Shown here: positions 25,475 through 37,720 of the stretch, piece after piece
Layout of the letters: the number at the start of each line of letters is the position of its first letter
How positions within the stretch are numbered: the first letter of the stretch is position 1
NCBI GenBank assembly: GCA_003342895.1
Contig: PTFA01000399.1
Coordinates: forward strand, 503,350-567,349
Length of the DNA: 64,000 nt
From: Casuarius casuarius
Taxonomy: Eukaryota > Chordata > Aves > Casuariiformes > Casuariidae
Reading direction: 5' to 3'
The notes under the pieces: model-generated
Told to the model about the DNA's origin: nothing
The model's database searches: none
Seen by the model: only the letters and a program-made list of their open reading frames with translations
Program-made: the position numbers and the translations under genes

Positions 25475-28400
25475 TGTGGAGTATCTATGAGAAGATAGGC
25501 TTCCTTCAATATTTATATGCTATTTAAAAATAGCAGTGAAACTTCTAATTTATGAAGGGAATGCAGGCAATTTTTTATGCTTATTTAACATTCCATATTC
25601 GTTCTTTGGAAGTGATGACTGGTTGTGATTGATTAAATGGTATTTTCACATGTCATATGATAGAGTCTCAGAGATGAGCCACTTGTTATTGTTTCTGCTT
25701 CCTGATTTACTGAGTGAAATACACCTCTGACAGAAATGCCAGTACGAGTGAATTTGAAACTCACCTAGCAAGGCTATGCAAATGTACAGCTGTGATCTTC
25801 ACTTCTGGCAAATAGTTATGTATCTCTTTACCAGAAAGCAAACAGAAAGGAGCATAGGAACTGGAAGACCAAAATTTGTTGGAAACATCAATTAAAAACC
25901 TCAAGGACAATTTGCCTTGGCTCATCCTAATCAGTTATTGCTTATCTCCTTTCAGAAAAAAAAAATCCCACCTCTTTCAGGTAGTTGTGTCAGACTTGCT
26001 TGCTTTACTCAGTTTGTACTGGAGAGAGGGAATTGAGAGCAAAAAGAAAAAAGGGCAAAAGTCACGGTGGTGCGACCAGCAGGGGTGAAAGGATGGAGAG
26101 GGAAATGTAATTTTACCTGCTGAAGTGGCACTTCATCCTGGATATCTTTACAACAAAGACTCAATGGTATAAAAGAATCTCAGAAGAGAGGAAGCTTCTT
26201 GTTTAAAGGCATGTCTATGTAGTAGGTGTCTGGGGCTCTCCATTGTAATATTTTAGCACTAAGTTTTAACAATAGGGGATGAGACAGCTCACATTGCTAT
26301 GTATTTCTCACACTTCTTTTAACTAAATAGCAAGGTGATGTGATGCTGCCACTTTCAGAGGAGCAGGGCTGTCAGAGTGGTTTTCCTATTAAGCAGAGAG
26401 AGCTAAGTAGGAATGATCTGCCTTGGATGTTGCACCCAAGACTCTGTTTCAACATCTGACTGAAATAGGCTCTGTCATATGATCGATATGTACCTACACA
26501 GGTGCTTGGAGCGGCCTATGGAAAACACCTTGTGCAACGGGTTTCCTTTTCATTTAAGACCAGCCTTGATAAAGCCTAGCAAGCTAATCTGTCCTCACAG
26601 CTGAGCACACTTTGAGAAGGAGGCTTACAATATGACTTCCCACGGTCCTTTCCCCCCTCCGTTATTCCATGCATCCAAGCCGTGCAAAGGATTTTAAGGC
26701 TCACTCTGTGCTTAAACTTCTAGCCACATTCCAGCAAAAGTCATAGTGCAGAAGTAGTTGTAGGAGTCAGAAAGATTTTCTTGCATTCGCTTATTCCCTT
26801 CAGGAGCAATAAATGGTATTGCAATCAGGACTTTTATTAGTGTAAATTGTGTTTACATGGGAGAAATATGCTGGTCTGGCAGGATGAGCTGGACTGTTTT
26901 TGTTTCTGGAGTGTAAAAGATCTATGTATGGACCACATCTCCACCAGTTCAATTGCATAACAAGATGAACTGCATTTTTTGGTGGTACTTCCCTTCAGGA
27001 TTTCTTGAAATGAAAGGATTTTACTTGGCTTTTCCTCTTGCTTTTATAAAGCCACATTATTACTGAAGTACATATAAAAAATAGGCATGCTAAAGATATA
27101 TCATGTGTTCTCAAAGATACGGGTTTGCATGACCTGCATAAACCCATAGTCTACATAAAGTCCTAAGAGTATGAAAAGAGTTCAGCAAATTCAGCTAGGG
27201 TAGAAAGAGTTCCTCTCAGAATCATTATAAGAATTCCTTTGAAAGTCCTAGTGCTTGGAGCTAATGATGAAACAATTTAAAGATAAACAAATTAAGGAAC
27301 TGAATAATTCTTAAAAAATTGTCCCATTCATGATCTAAATGCGGAGAGGTCATTTTCAAGCTGTGAAATACAATATACAAAGCACTATAACAGCTCCAAG
27401 CCCAGAGCAGTCGTGACCAATGCATCCCAGATAGTGAAAGGAAGAGGTTTTCACTTTCATCACAAGTGAACAGAATATCTTTAGTCTGTTTGGGGAGAAG
27501 TTAAATAAACATATACAGAAAAGTGAGACTAAGTGTCTAGAGAGAAGCATCAATCTCAGAAAAAGAGACTGGCTAGCAATTTGCACAAAGTGTTTTTAAT
27601 GGATCTGTATGGGTTGTGTTAACTTGGAGATGCCATCAGTATTTTGATTTTATTTAAAGTCCCTGTTCAAGAATGTACTTACTGCATATCAGTATATTAA
27701 CATGAAATCTTGGTTTGTACAAATGCATCTTTTCCCCCAAAATGAAGAAAACTCATCTTCCAGATCTGCTTGACATTTAGAGACAAGGACAGTAGTTTTA
27801 TTGAAGTGGATCACAAAACTGAAATCTATTGTGGAAGTATTAATGAAAATTCTACTTCATTTAATGTTGTCCTTCATTTTTTATAGGAATGTGCTGATCT
27901 TTTAAAATAAGTTGATTAGAAGCACTGATTTTGAAATTATTTATTAATCATTCATTTTGGACAACAAGTGTAATCAACCTGTATAACAATCTTCACTGTA
28001 TTCACAACAGAAGGCTGATTGCTATAGTAGCATGAAATAGAGTATATGGGAAACAAAAACTATGCCAAAAACAAACACAAAAATCTAGAAGAATGCATTA
28101 CTGGGGAGACTTTCCAGGGTAGTTAAAAATACAATTTCACTGAAGAAAGTTGTAAGGTTGTAAGGTGACCTTAGTGTGCTTTAAACCTTTGGGAAAAAGA
28201 GATAGAAATTAGTCCAGATGATGTGCTTGGATCCCACATGATGAAACTGTGTTTTCCAAGTTTTCTGAGATTAGCTAGACTTTCACATTCCTTTCTTTGG
28301 GCTCTTGAGTATACCTCCTGGCCAATACTCTTTCTTCTTTAGTTTAGAACTGGACCTTTCATCTGAAAGGCCTTGTGCATCTGAAATCCATGTTGATTTT

Positions 28401-28674
28401 CATCAAAATTTTCAAGGTCAGGTCGGGAGAGGAGTTGAAAAATAAGTAGGTAAAGAGAGCTTTTGGCAAGAAGGTTCCCAAACTAGGAGAAAAAATTTGA
28501 AACCATACTCTGAAAGGGCAGGTGGATGAAAAAACAGAAAATTAAATGAGAGTAAGTGTTATTGGTCATAAAGAACACAGGATGGCTAGGAAGGAAGGAC
28601 TAGAATAGCATCATGATGGTCTAGGAAAGATTGCACTCAAGCACTCAAAAAGATTCCTACAATTTTTAATGCAT
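25475..28674. other. AT-rich non-coding DNA
   Basis: No gene, RNA or recognisable transposon was found. Short frames such as 25876-26088 and 27356-27586 show no motif. The segment ends at the GTTCC copy that marks the LTR insertion site at 28675. Confidence 0.7.
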
Positions 28675-28679
28675 GTTCC
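28675..28679. repeat. Target-site duplication GTTCC, left copy
   Basis: Five bases, GTTCC, directly precede the first TG of the LTR and are repeated exactly at 29600-29604 after its terminal CA. A 5-bp duplication is typical of ERVL-type and some other retroviral integrases. Confidence 0.9.
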
Positions 28680-29599
28680 TGTGGCAGACAGAGGAGTGAA
28701 CTTTTGCCTTAAACATTTCTTGGTACATAAGGTGCAAGCAAACCATAACCCCGAACAAGCCATCTGTCCCCAGCAGAAACAGGACTAAGCTGCTGCGACT
28801 CCCGAAATGGTCTCCCTGCGACCACCCGGGACACACCGAGCCTGCGCTGAACCAGACCACGATCGGGCAGAGACTTTGGACCTGGACCGTAAATTATTGC
28901 CGCTTAGCACAACTTCTATAAAACTTGCTTAGCATGAGTAGCTAAATTTGCTGAAGCTTTAGGCCGCACTCCCTAGTTCAGTGAGAAAGGGCCCCAGAGC
29001 TGGTGCAGACTGGAATGATAAGGGAGTTACCAGCAGTTTGCATTCCTGTGCACTGCTGAAACAGTGTTAATTGCTGGAATTACCACCTCTTTGTCAGGAC
29101 CTTGAGAGACGATGACGGGACCCGAGGAATGAAGACACACCTGTCAGCAGAAACCGCAACAGTAAACAGCCTACCTAGGGACAGGGATGAGACCCAATAA
29201 GAAGCAGGAGACCCCAGACCTAAAAATTACTATTGATCTGAACTACTACATGAGGGGTGGGAAACTTAATTTGAAAAAGCTATAATTGCCCAGGGATTTC
29301 TTTGTTTGGCGTCCCTCGTCGGAGGCACCCAGCTTGAGCTGTGATTCGAACGGAGTGAGCAGAACATCATCGGCCTTGGAGTGGTGGTAGCTAGCTTCTT
29401 CTCTCCTTTTCCAACTTTCTGTCTTTTCCCCTTACTCTTGTTCCCCCCTTCCCTTCGCCTCCCCTTCACCTTTCCCCCACCTTTTCTCCCCACTTCGTGG
29501 AAAATGAAGTTAAAAGGTTGTACGATATTTGACCAGTTTTAGCATCTTAATCTTGTCCTTGGGATCATAACGAAACCCTCCCGATATTGGATTGGGACA
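28680..29599 (+). mobile_element. Solo LTR of an endogenous retrovirus, 920 bp
   Basis: The element begins TGTGGCAGAC and ends ATTGGGACA, with the canonical TG...CA termini. It is bracketed by the identical 5-bp duplication GTTCC, and no internal retroviral sequence adjoins it, so it is a solitary LTR left by recombination between the two LTRs of a provirus. The U3 region runs to about 29280 and is GC-richer than its surroundings, with many CpGs. A TATA-like TATAATT lies at 29281-29287. R and U5 follow, with a C/T-rich stretch at about 29400-29490. The polyadenylation signal position carries AATGAA (29505-29510) where the related copy at 60.4 kb has AATAAA. The last 255 bp match that copy in inverse orientation. 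The family is probably an avian ERVL-like element, judged from duplication length and recalled resemblance. Confidence 0.9.
29281..29287 (+). promoter_or_regulatory. TATA-like box of the LTR
   Basis: TATAATT occupies the same position relative to the shared R/U5 region as the TATAAAAA of the related minus-strand LTR at 60736-60743. It would set the start of R about 25-30 bases downstream. It is weaker than the other copy and may be inactive. Confidence 0.5.
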
Positions 29600-29604
29600 G
29601 TTCC
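29600..29604. repeat. Target-site duplication GTTCC, right copy
   Basis: Exact match to 28675-28679. Together they show that both LTR ends are intact and that the insertion has not been rearranged. Confidence 0.9.
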
Positions 29605-30129
29605 ACACTGAATTTTCCGTTTGAGAGGCTCATCTGTATTTTGGGACACAGGCAGCTTTCTCCCTGATAACACATGGACTGGAAACAAATGAAGTGCTTC
29701 CTATGAGATTTAAAAAAAAAAAATCCCTCATAGTTTATGAGTGAGGCCTAAATTATTCTGCTGGATCATGGTTTCAATGTAGTTTGAACTTCTTTTCAGT
29801 GAGAGGGCTAAAAATTCATCTTTTTACTTCTGTTCTGCATGGTACAAACTGCAAGCAAGAGTCTAAACCCAAACACTTGAGAAACACCCCACTATCACTG
29901 CAGTCCTTTCGAGATTTCATATAAAGCATCATGCCTTTCCGTGAGAATTGAAGAAATAAATATTTTGGATTATTTCTTAATTATCATAGCAAGGGTATCA
30001 TTACAGAGGTTAAAAGAAGAGTTGCAGAGGGAAAAAAGAGGGGAATAAATGCTAGAAAGTAATTCTTCAAAGACAGGAAGATTCATCAATTGAGCTTTTA
30101 GGAAAAAAATGAAACATGAATAAATTATT

Positions 30130-30640
30130 AGTGTGCTCCAAAATCTCTCATGGCAAACTTTCCTGGAAAATATCGTTAACAATGCTGATCTTTCATTTCC
30201 ATTGGGGATGAAAACAGGCATGACCCACCCTGGGGTAATTTTGACTAAAGAGCACCACTTGAGAATTCTCTTAATAATCTCAGTCTCAAATCCTTCAGCC
30301 AGAGCCAGTCACCTTGTAATGAGTATTCACTCCACAATAATCTCCCTTTTCCCGAAAAATGGTATAAATAGAATTACAACACAATTGCCTCCTTTTATCT
30401 GATCAATGTGAAGCAGCAATATTGTGTTAGCGGGCCTTTTTGGAAGATATATTGGACTTTAATAAAATTTGATCAATGCATTTAAGTCAAATTGAATTAT
30501 ATGTAAGTGGATAGGGTTGACATATGTTTCAATATCTGCAAGTGATACATTATTCTCCAGTGAGCATAAAATTTAATGAAATATAAATACCCATTAATCC
30601 TCATGTTTCAACCAATCAGTCACCGTTGCTCCTGCCTGCT
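30130..30640. promoter_or_regulatory. Candidate conserved non-coding element
   Basis: About 500 bp free of simple repeats and recognisable transposons. It combines AT-rich motif clusters with higher-complexity sequence: TTTGATCAATGCATTTAAG (30468-30486), TTAATGAAATATAAAT and CCCATTAATCC (30572-30599), and CCAATCAGTCACCGTTG (30612-30628), which carries a CCAAT-like box. One 89-codon plus-strand frame (30133-30402) has no recognised motif. The texture is that of deeply conserved enhancers, but conservation has not been tested. Confidence 0.25.
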
Positions 30641-33600
30641 GTTAGCAGAAGCAGGCCCAGAAAGTCATCTGTTTTATCTAAGCAGGAGCTCCAAACTGGA
30701 AAGACATCAGAAAGCTTGGTAAAGTGAGAAGGCACAAAATAGAGGAAAATGTGCCAGCATTTTTTTGTTGCATGCTCTCTAAAATGAAACAATGCACTGC
30801 TGAATTCTCTCTTTTAATAGAGATCAAAAGAAGGAAGTACTAATCAGTACCTTTGAAATTGGAATTCTGCAAGGTAACATATTCAGAAGGAAAATAAGAT
30901 TAAAAAGAAACCCACATTCCTTCATTCTTCTTTTGAGAGGTGATTTGTTATGATGTATTTTGCATCTTTTTCAAGCCTAATGTGTGAGAAAAAGAAATAC
31001 AGAAGACCAAGAACAGTTTCCCTGGGAATAATCTCTAGTACTAGGAATCCAGTTGAGTTGGACTTTGAAAACTGCACTACAGAAAATATTAGAAAATATG
31101 CTGTAGTCTGATTTCTAAATAACAAACTGCTTTGAGATTAAAATTCCACATTACATAGAACATTTACAGGTATGCAATTTTAATTAAAAATAATTATGGT
31201 TCTATATAATTAAGAGTTAAATAGAGTAGTGCTAAACTTAACCAACTGAAAGCTGAAAAAAAAAATCACATGGGTTTATGTCTGACTTTTCAGCTGACAT
31301 TATTAATGGTAAGCAAGAACTGATTCCTGAAATCCTTTTAAGTTCCACTCAGTATGGCTCTTTCAATAAAATCAGAAAGCTGAAACAAACAAGCAAATAT
31401 ACACAAATTGGGAGTAAACCTCAAACCAGTCTTTCTTCAGAAGGTATGCTGAACTGAATTATCAAAATTACATATATAATGAATTTCAAAACAGCCTACT
31501 TACTTTTAAGGGCTGTATTTTTATGCATCTACAAACTCAGTCACAAAGCCAGTGAGGCTTTTGACATGAAAAACTCCAACATTCAAGCTCCCTTACTTGA
31601 CTACTTCAGAAGGTTGCTTCGAAGCAAAGGCTCACCTGTTTCAGGAGAAAGTCCTAACTACCAGCAGTGAGATATCTAGCTACTGGTCTCTCCTGGACTG
31701 TTCCAGTTCAAATATTGAATGCTATTTGGGACCTAGCAAGAATTAAGAATGCTATTGCTCTGAGACAAGTATATAACAGCAAGCAATCAGACAGAGAGAA
31801 GCCTTTTCCTGTGCTATAGGAGGGTATGGACTTCTGTATCACAGGCTGTGTCCCCCATTATGAAGCGAGGAGCACTATATCCTTTTTCTCAGGTTGGTGA
31901 ATGTGCTTTGAACATCATGTTGTCAAAACTCCTACTTTTGCATTTGAAAATAATTTGCAATCAAGTTGAATCAAATGTTCTGGTGAATAAGGTATCAGTA
32001 AGTTTTTCTAAATTCAAGTCTTGTTTCTCAGAGGTGGAGAGTTGTGTTTTAACAAGGACATGGGACATTACTGTAAGAAAAGACATATCTGAAAATATTG
32101 GAAGCCAGGGTGGTTCCTTCTTTAGGAAGGAGTACAGACTACAGAATTTGTCCAAACATGAAGTATATGAGGTTCTCTATAATGAATAATATGTCTAGCA
32201 TGTCATTCTCAATTTTATTATTGACCTGACGGTAATTTAGTTTTTCCTATTCCATTATAGATTTCATCTGAAAATAAAATAACCTGTCTTATATGGAGAC
32301 ATAGGGTTTATTATTGTTTTGTATTACTATGTTAATCAGTGCAATGTCTCTATAAGCTACCTGTTACTTGGAGAATTCTAGCATTCAGAGATCAGCATGC
32401 TTAGGCCATTTCTCTTTTCTCCTGTTTTGAAAACTTGCCTGAGAGTGAAAAAAGATCTTCCTCTTGCGCAACACTCCATAGGAGTGTTCCTTTCACAGGG
32501 AATCTGCAAAATGGCTTTGTGACTACGATGTTCTGCTGGAAAACCATAAAGCATTCAGAGGCTTAAAGACTCAATTCGCCATCTTTCCATAACACATAGC
32601 CAGCATATGATCTACTGTAGTGAGGCAAAAAGTGAACCAGTATAACACAAAAAGGAGTCTAAAAGATAGGCAAATAACATATTGGCATTTCTAGTTCACT
32701 GTCTCATCTGAAGGACTCACCTGGGAGTTCCAGGTATCTTTCATAGCAGAAAGTGTAGGAACATGCCACATGTTCAACTGATAGGAGATGTGATGTGTCA
32801 TCATGCTACTAGATCATTGTGAGGCACAAGTTGAGGGTGCTACAATTTTGATGCTTGCAGTATGGCTTGGTACTCATATGTCCTAGTACTTGAATGACTG
32901 ATATTGGCAGTGTCCCAGTTAGGTAATTACTGCCCATAAATTGAAGTTTAAGAAGTATATGACACTGCCTTACGTCAAATTGCACAAGTTAGTGCTTGGA
33001 AAAACAAGACAAAAGAATATTCTATTCAAAAAGAATAAAAGAATATTCAAAAGAATATTTCTATTTTTATGTCATGGATCACAAGAGCCCTATATAAAGT
33101 GCTTGCCAGTTACTGTAGCGTTATCATTGATATGTATTTTCTGATATGATAATGAAAAGGTTGAACACATGTGAGATTCTGTATTTTAGAAGATTCATTT
33201 TAGTTTTCAGTCCATTTTATATGAAAGTTATGCTGCCATATGTGGAGTGTGAAATGCATATGAGCAGAAGACAGTTTAATGGCATTTTTTTCTAGTAAAA
33301 AAACGTAAGCACAGGGATTAAAAAGCAGTCTTAAGGCATGGTCTGCTTAACTGAAAAACATGTTATAGTGAAAATCAGTGTCAGTTTAAGCTTTAATTCA
33401 GCTGAAGTTCTCTGATGAAGAAGTATTAAGGACTGTTCCATAATCTGTTTTCTTCTCAAAAAGTTCTTTTGCCCATTGAAATGAAGACTTGAAATTGCAT
33501 GAGACTTTATTCTAGAAAAGGTAAAAACTGCGTATGAAAAATATTTGGAGACATGCAATTACGAGAATAATTTTAATGAATTAATAAAACTTGCTAGGCA

Positions 33601-34733
33601 AGGCAAAGGTCAGCAATGAACTTTGAGAAGCAAATTTTTAATATATTCAAAAAGTAAAATTCAAAAAAGAAAAATTAAATAACATGGTGGGCCAGAGCAA
33701 AACACCCTGAAGTAAATGAGTGTCTTCCTACTCTTATGAAGAGGCTTTAAATCAAAACCAGAGGAAGAAAATACACACAAAAAGAATCATTCTAGGAATA
33801 ATCTCATAAACTGTGGAAATTTTCTGAAAGGAAAATTAAAGTAACCTTTAAAACAAGGAGTGAGGTGGAAGATTACTTTGTTAAGCACAGATTCATCTCA
33901 GCTGAAACCGAATTAATATTTTATTCAGGCGTTTTCATTTGAACATATCTTTATCCATGAGCTGACTGTTGTCTCACTCTGTATGCTAGCATGGGTAGAG
34001 CCCATCTTTCATGCCATGTTTTTACATTTGCTTGAAACGTATCTCTGTAGAAACCACCACAATGGTGAAAATAATAATAATGAATGATTACATTATGATA
34101 GAAGTGTGATATAGCTCACCCCAGGCACAAGATAAATAGTCACCACTGGATAAACTAATAGCTGCAATAGGACAGAAGGACACAAATGGAAGGCCAAGTA
34201 AGAACAAATTACAAGCCCTGAATGTATAGGCACTGGTCCGCACAGCAGACTGACATGAGTTTTGGGCAGAGGGTTAAAATGTGTCAATTGGGATGCCAGA
34301 GACATAGAAACCATATTTCTCATGGTCTGATTACTGTAGCTGTAATCACTACATTTTTATGAAAGCACCACTGATGAAATAAACTCAATGCCATCAGTTT
34401 ATTTTAGATGTGCTCTTAAGAAAGCTTAAGTAATCTGAGTCCTTTAGGGGACTCGGATGCAAAAATGCCTGGACCTTGATTCCAAAATACTGTATGTCAG
34501 AGAGAAGTATTTACCTCCTCATCGCCCCAAAGAGGCCAGCTTTTCTAGGCATTTGCAGTAGCATAATTCCAAGTTCTGAAGAAAGCTCTGCCAGAAATCT
34601 GAAGTCAACTTTTTATTTACTGTTTCTTTTCCTAAATCCTTTTTAAGGTGTGTTTTAGAAGGACATGGATCTTTCTCGATGTTATTTAATAATTTTGTGG
34701 CCTGGATATAAGAATATTCATGTCAGGGCCCTG
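30641..34733. other. AT-rich non-coding DNA
   Basis: No gene is recognised. A triplicated AAAGAATATTC motif lies at about 33011-33060. The 113-codon frame at 31848-32189 (plus) overlaps a frame on the other strand and shows no domain or signal sequence. Nothing resembling a promoter or RNA gene was seen. Confidence 0.7.
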
Positions 34734-34985
34734 GGTGCACCAACAGACCTGAAGGGCCCTGACTAACTTTGTCTGGGACCCCCACCTATGCACCTCTGCC
34801 CACAGACCGAGGTGCTCTATGTAAGCTCAGCCCTGGACACCCAAATCTGGCCTGAGCCACGTCATCTGTATACCTGCATCTAGCCCTATCTGAAGCTGAA
34901 TTTCTCAATTCTAGATGCATCCAAGCAAACAGTGCTTGAAGTTTTGGATATGGATGAGACATTGGCCGTATGCTGGGATGGAGGT
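34734..34985 (+). repeat. Unidentified GC-richer segment, repeat-like
   Basis: About 250 bp, markedly richer in GC than its surroundings, begins near CAGGGCCCTGGGTGCACC (34724-34741) and ends at GATGGAGGTAAGG (34977-34989), which fits a splice donor consensus. Just before that donor one frame is open for about 33 codons after an in-frame TAG and reads ...LDASKQTVLEVLDMDETLAVCWDG. The segment has the look of a decayed interspersed repeat or an old transcript fragment. I do not recognise the family and cannot define its ends. Confidence 0.35.
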
Positions 34986-35753
34986 AAGGCTTTGGGTTTC
35001 TTCTTTGTTTTTCTGCAAAAATGCAAAGGCTGTGGGCTCAGCTAGCTGCAGAACTGAATTGTTGTGAAATCTTGGAAACCTCAGTGGAGCATAAAAACTT
35101 TCTGTCCAACTCTAACTTAAAAATTACCTTAGCTTTGAAGCAATGGGTGTAGCAAAATCTAACTAGTTTTAAAAATCAGCGCCTATATGCTACCTCTCCA
35201 GGTATTAAATCATGCATTACAAAATCATAAGCCTACATTTTCATCTACAGTAGAAAAACTTCAGACTCAACTAAATGAGCAGAGACTGAGAGTTTTGAGT
35301 TTTTTCATACAAGGTGATCAGAAACATCTGACAAGGAACCTCACCACCAAGGAGAGGAATTATGATGAAGAGTGAGATCACCATTAGGATTAAGATACAA
35401 TAATTTTCTTGTGGAACATACAGTATTGTCAACTTATTTACTTATTTTTATTTATTATAAAAAACCTAGATGATAGCCATAGGCTATGCAAATACACCTT
35501 TCTTCAATTCTCAGTCCTGTTCTCCCATCATTCCTTAGGATCCTTCAGGCTAGTATCTCACTGAATTTGTTTTTTTGAAATTAACAAAAATAGTTATGGA
35601 TAGAATATTCCTTTTAACAATGAAATAAAGATTTAAGTTGATATTCAGTATTAATGTTAAAGCAAAATAAGTCAAAGTAATATGTACAAGGAAAGTGAAA
35701 TTATAATAGGATGAATAGTAACCTGATTTTTAAAATTAACTGTTTGGTGTATT

Positions 35754-35786
<33 letters not shown>

Positions 35787-35829
35787 GACACACACACACA
35801 CACACACACAGAGAGAAAGAGAGAGAGAA
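35754..35829. repeat. Compound (TC)n-(CA)n-(GA)n microsatellite
   Basis: Twelve TC units (35754-35777) pass directly into an almost pure CA array (one GA interruption near 35787), then into a GA array with an AAAGA interruption (35811-35829). The TC and GA blocks are reverse complements, so the tract can fold into a stem of about 18 bp with the CA array as loop. It is likely highly polymorphic. Confidence 0.95.
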
Positions 35830-36494
35830 TTTATTTCTTTCTTTATTGTTTATCCTGGAAAAAGACATTAGTGATGTAAATCTTTACAGTAGCTGGCTTT
35901 CCCCACACATTTGCAACTGCCAGGGCAATAAATTTTAAAGAAAGAAGTGTACTGATGGATTGGAAGATAAAGGGACTTTGATTTATACTGTCAAACTGTT
36001 TAGTGTTATGACTTGGCAGCATTACCACATTGATAACTTTAAGAAAAATCTGGCTTTGTAATAAGAATGAGTTGGTATAATATCACACAAAATATACATC
36101 TATGATAGTTCATACTATTATTGAGAATGAACCAATAAAAAGAACTCTCATAGAGTAACAATTTTAAGATACCAACATCTTCAATAAGCTATAATATACT
36201 AATTATTTATTATGGTGCGTCACGAACACATATTAAAAAACCTGAATTCTGTGGCAGAGCTATAGGTTGAGAAAACGTATCAAGAAAGAATGCCTGCTCA
36301 CTGTAAACACATATTGGAGAATGTAGTCTCCTCTGTTCTGTATTTCTGCCTTTTATTGGGTGCTGCCACATTCTTAATACTTTTAAAATATATTTACATT
36401 GTAAAAAAAAAAAACTGAATTTATTAGATTTTTCATCCTGCTAAGGAATTGGATAAGTACGATCTTGTGAGAACTCAAGTGACCTTCTATGACC

Positions 36495-37720
36495 TATCCA
36501 TAGGTCTAATTTATGACTTCAGGTAGGCTTGCTATAGTTTTAACAGGAATAACAATTTTGATTGATAAATGTGACTGCTTAGATGGAATGTATATGGAAT
36601 TAGAAACAGTGTTGAAATTAGTTCTATATAATATTCCGAAAAAAACAACATCATATAACTCTATTAAAGCAAATAAAAAATGGTGTAACATGATAAAGCA
36701 AAGGAACCTCAAAAGCACTTGTCAGCAGGAAAGCCAAAGGGGAATTCTTCTACCAGGGTTTCTCAGGGTTTAGTTCTAGGCCAAAATTTTGTTTTACCAT
36801 CTGGAATTAAAAATGAATTAAAAATTTGTATAAACCTTGCATATGACAAAGAATGATAGACTGTAGATCATAGGCAGTCATTCAAAGAGATCAGCTGGCT
36901 GAATATATGGGTATATTCAGGTCTCTGGTCCATTCGTACAAAAATGTGTTTTAATACAGCCAAACTTGGAGTCAGACATGTACGACCCTATACAAACAAT
37001 TTGCTGACAGAACACAGGTTTTCCATGTGGAGAACACAAATCCAAAAAAGATTTAGGGTCCATAGTAGAAAAAGAGCCCACTGTGAGCACCATCAGTGTG
37101 TTGCAGTATCAAAAGAGGGTAAATTGATATTTAGACAACCATGCAGAGTAGTGGTAATCTGAAAACAGTGACTCCTCTGGGTAAGGTATTTGTGGCACTG
37201 ACAGTGACTCACCAGAATATAATCACTGGAATATACAGATGGCATCCACATTTCTATAGCAGGCTTAAAAACTAGAGATCCTTGAAAATAAACAAAAGCT
37301 ATTAAAGAAAACCTTACAGGGAAAGATTTAAAGATTTTAAATTGTTTAATCTGTTTATAAAAGTTCAAGAGCTGACTAGATTGCAGTATATAGTCTGAGT
37401 TCAGCCTACAAAATGATGTAAAGCGCTGAGCATGACTGAAAGCATACAGTATGTGAATAAAATGTAGGGTTTTTTTTAAAAAAATGCTGACTTGCAGTGA
37501 ATTCTGCATGTGCCTAACATCCACACCACGCAAAATTTTTAACCTGAAAATATCTCTAAATGCCTTCATGTATTTCCTTAACTTTCCCAGCCTTCCCTTG
37601 GCTGGACTAATAACTCATAACTAAATACCTAATTTACCTCTTATTTTCAAGTCAAGGCTGGATGTCTATTAGAAGGAATTCTTTACTCAGGCCCTAGTTC
37701 TTGGAAAATCAAACCATTTG
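36495..37720 (+). mobile_element. Decayed CR1-type LINE, 3' part (reverse transcriptase C-terminal region to 3' end)
   Basis: Successive segments match, in order and on the plus strand, the 3' half of ancient CR1 elements as I know them. GACTTCAGGTAGGCTTG (36514-36530) corresponds to the LDFSKAFD-type motif. TTTTGATTGATAAATG follows at 36557. CAGGGTTTCTCAGGGTTTAG and GGCCAAAATTTTGTTT (about 36755-36795) correspond to the PQGSVLGP-FN region. TGTGTTTTAATACAGCCAAA (36944-36963) and GATTTAGGGTCCATAGTAG (37051-37069) lie before the C-terminal region. TTCAAGTCAAGGCTGGATGT (37646-37665) corresponds to the FK-LD motif near the end of ORF2. All reading frames are broken by stops and indels, so the element is long dead. 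Its 5' end is missing, as is usual for CR1. The 158-codon antisense frame at 37093-37569 is a by-product of this relic. Confidence 0.75.

Noticed and set aside
29266..29493. 75-codon minus-strand frame rich in lysine and glycine
   Set aside because: It is the antisense reading of the C/T-rich part of the plus-strand LTR.
37093..37569. 158-codon minus-strand open frame
   Set aside because: It lies antisense to a CR1 relic whose motifs are recognisable on the plus strand. The deduced product has no domain, and a frame this long is not far from chance expectation.
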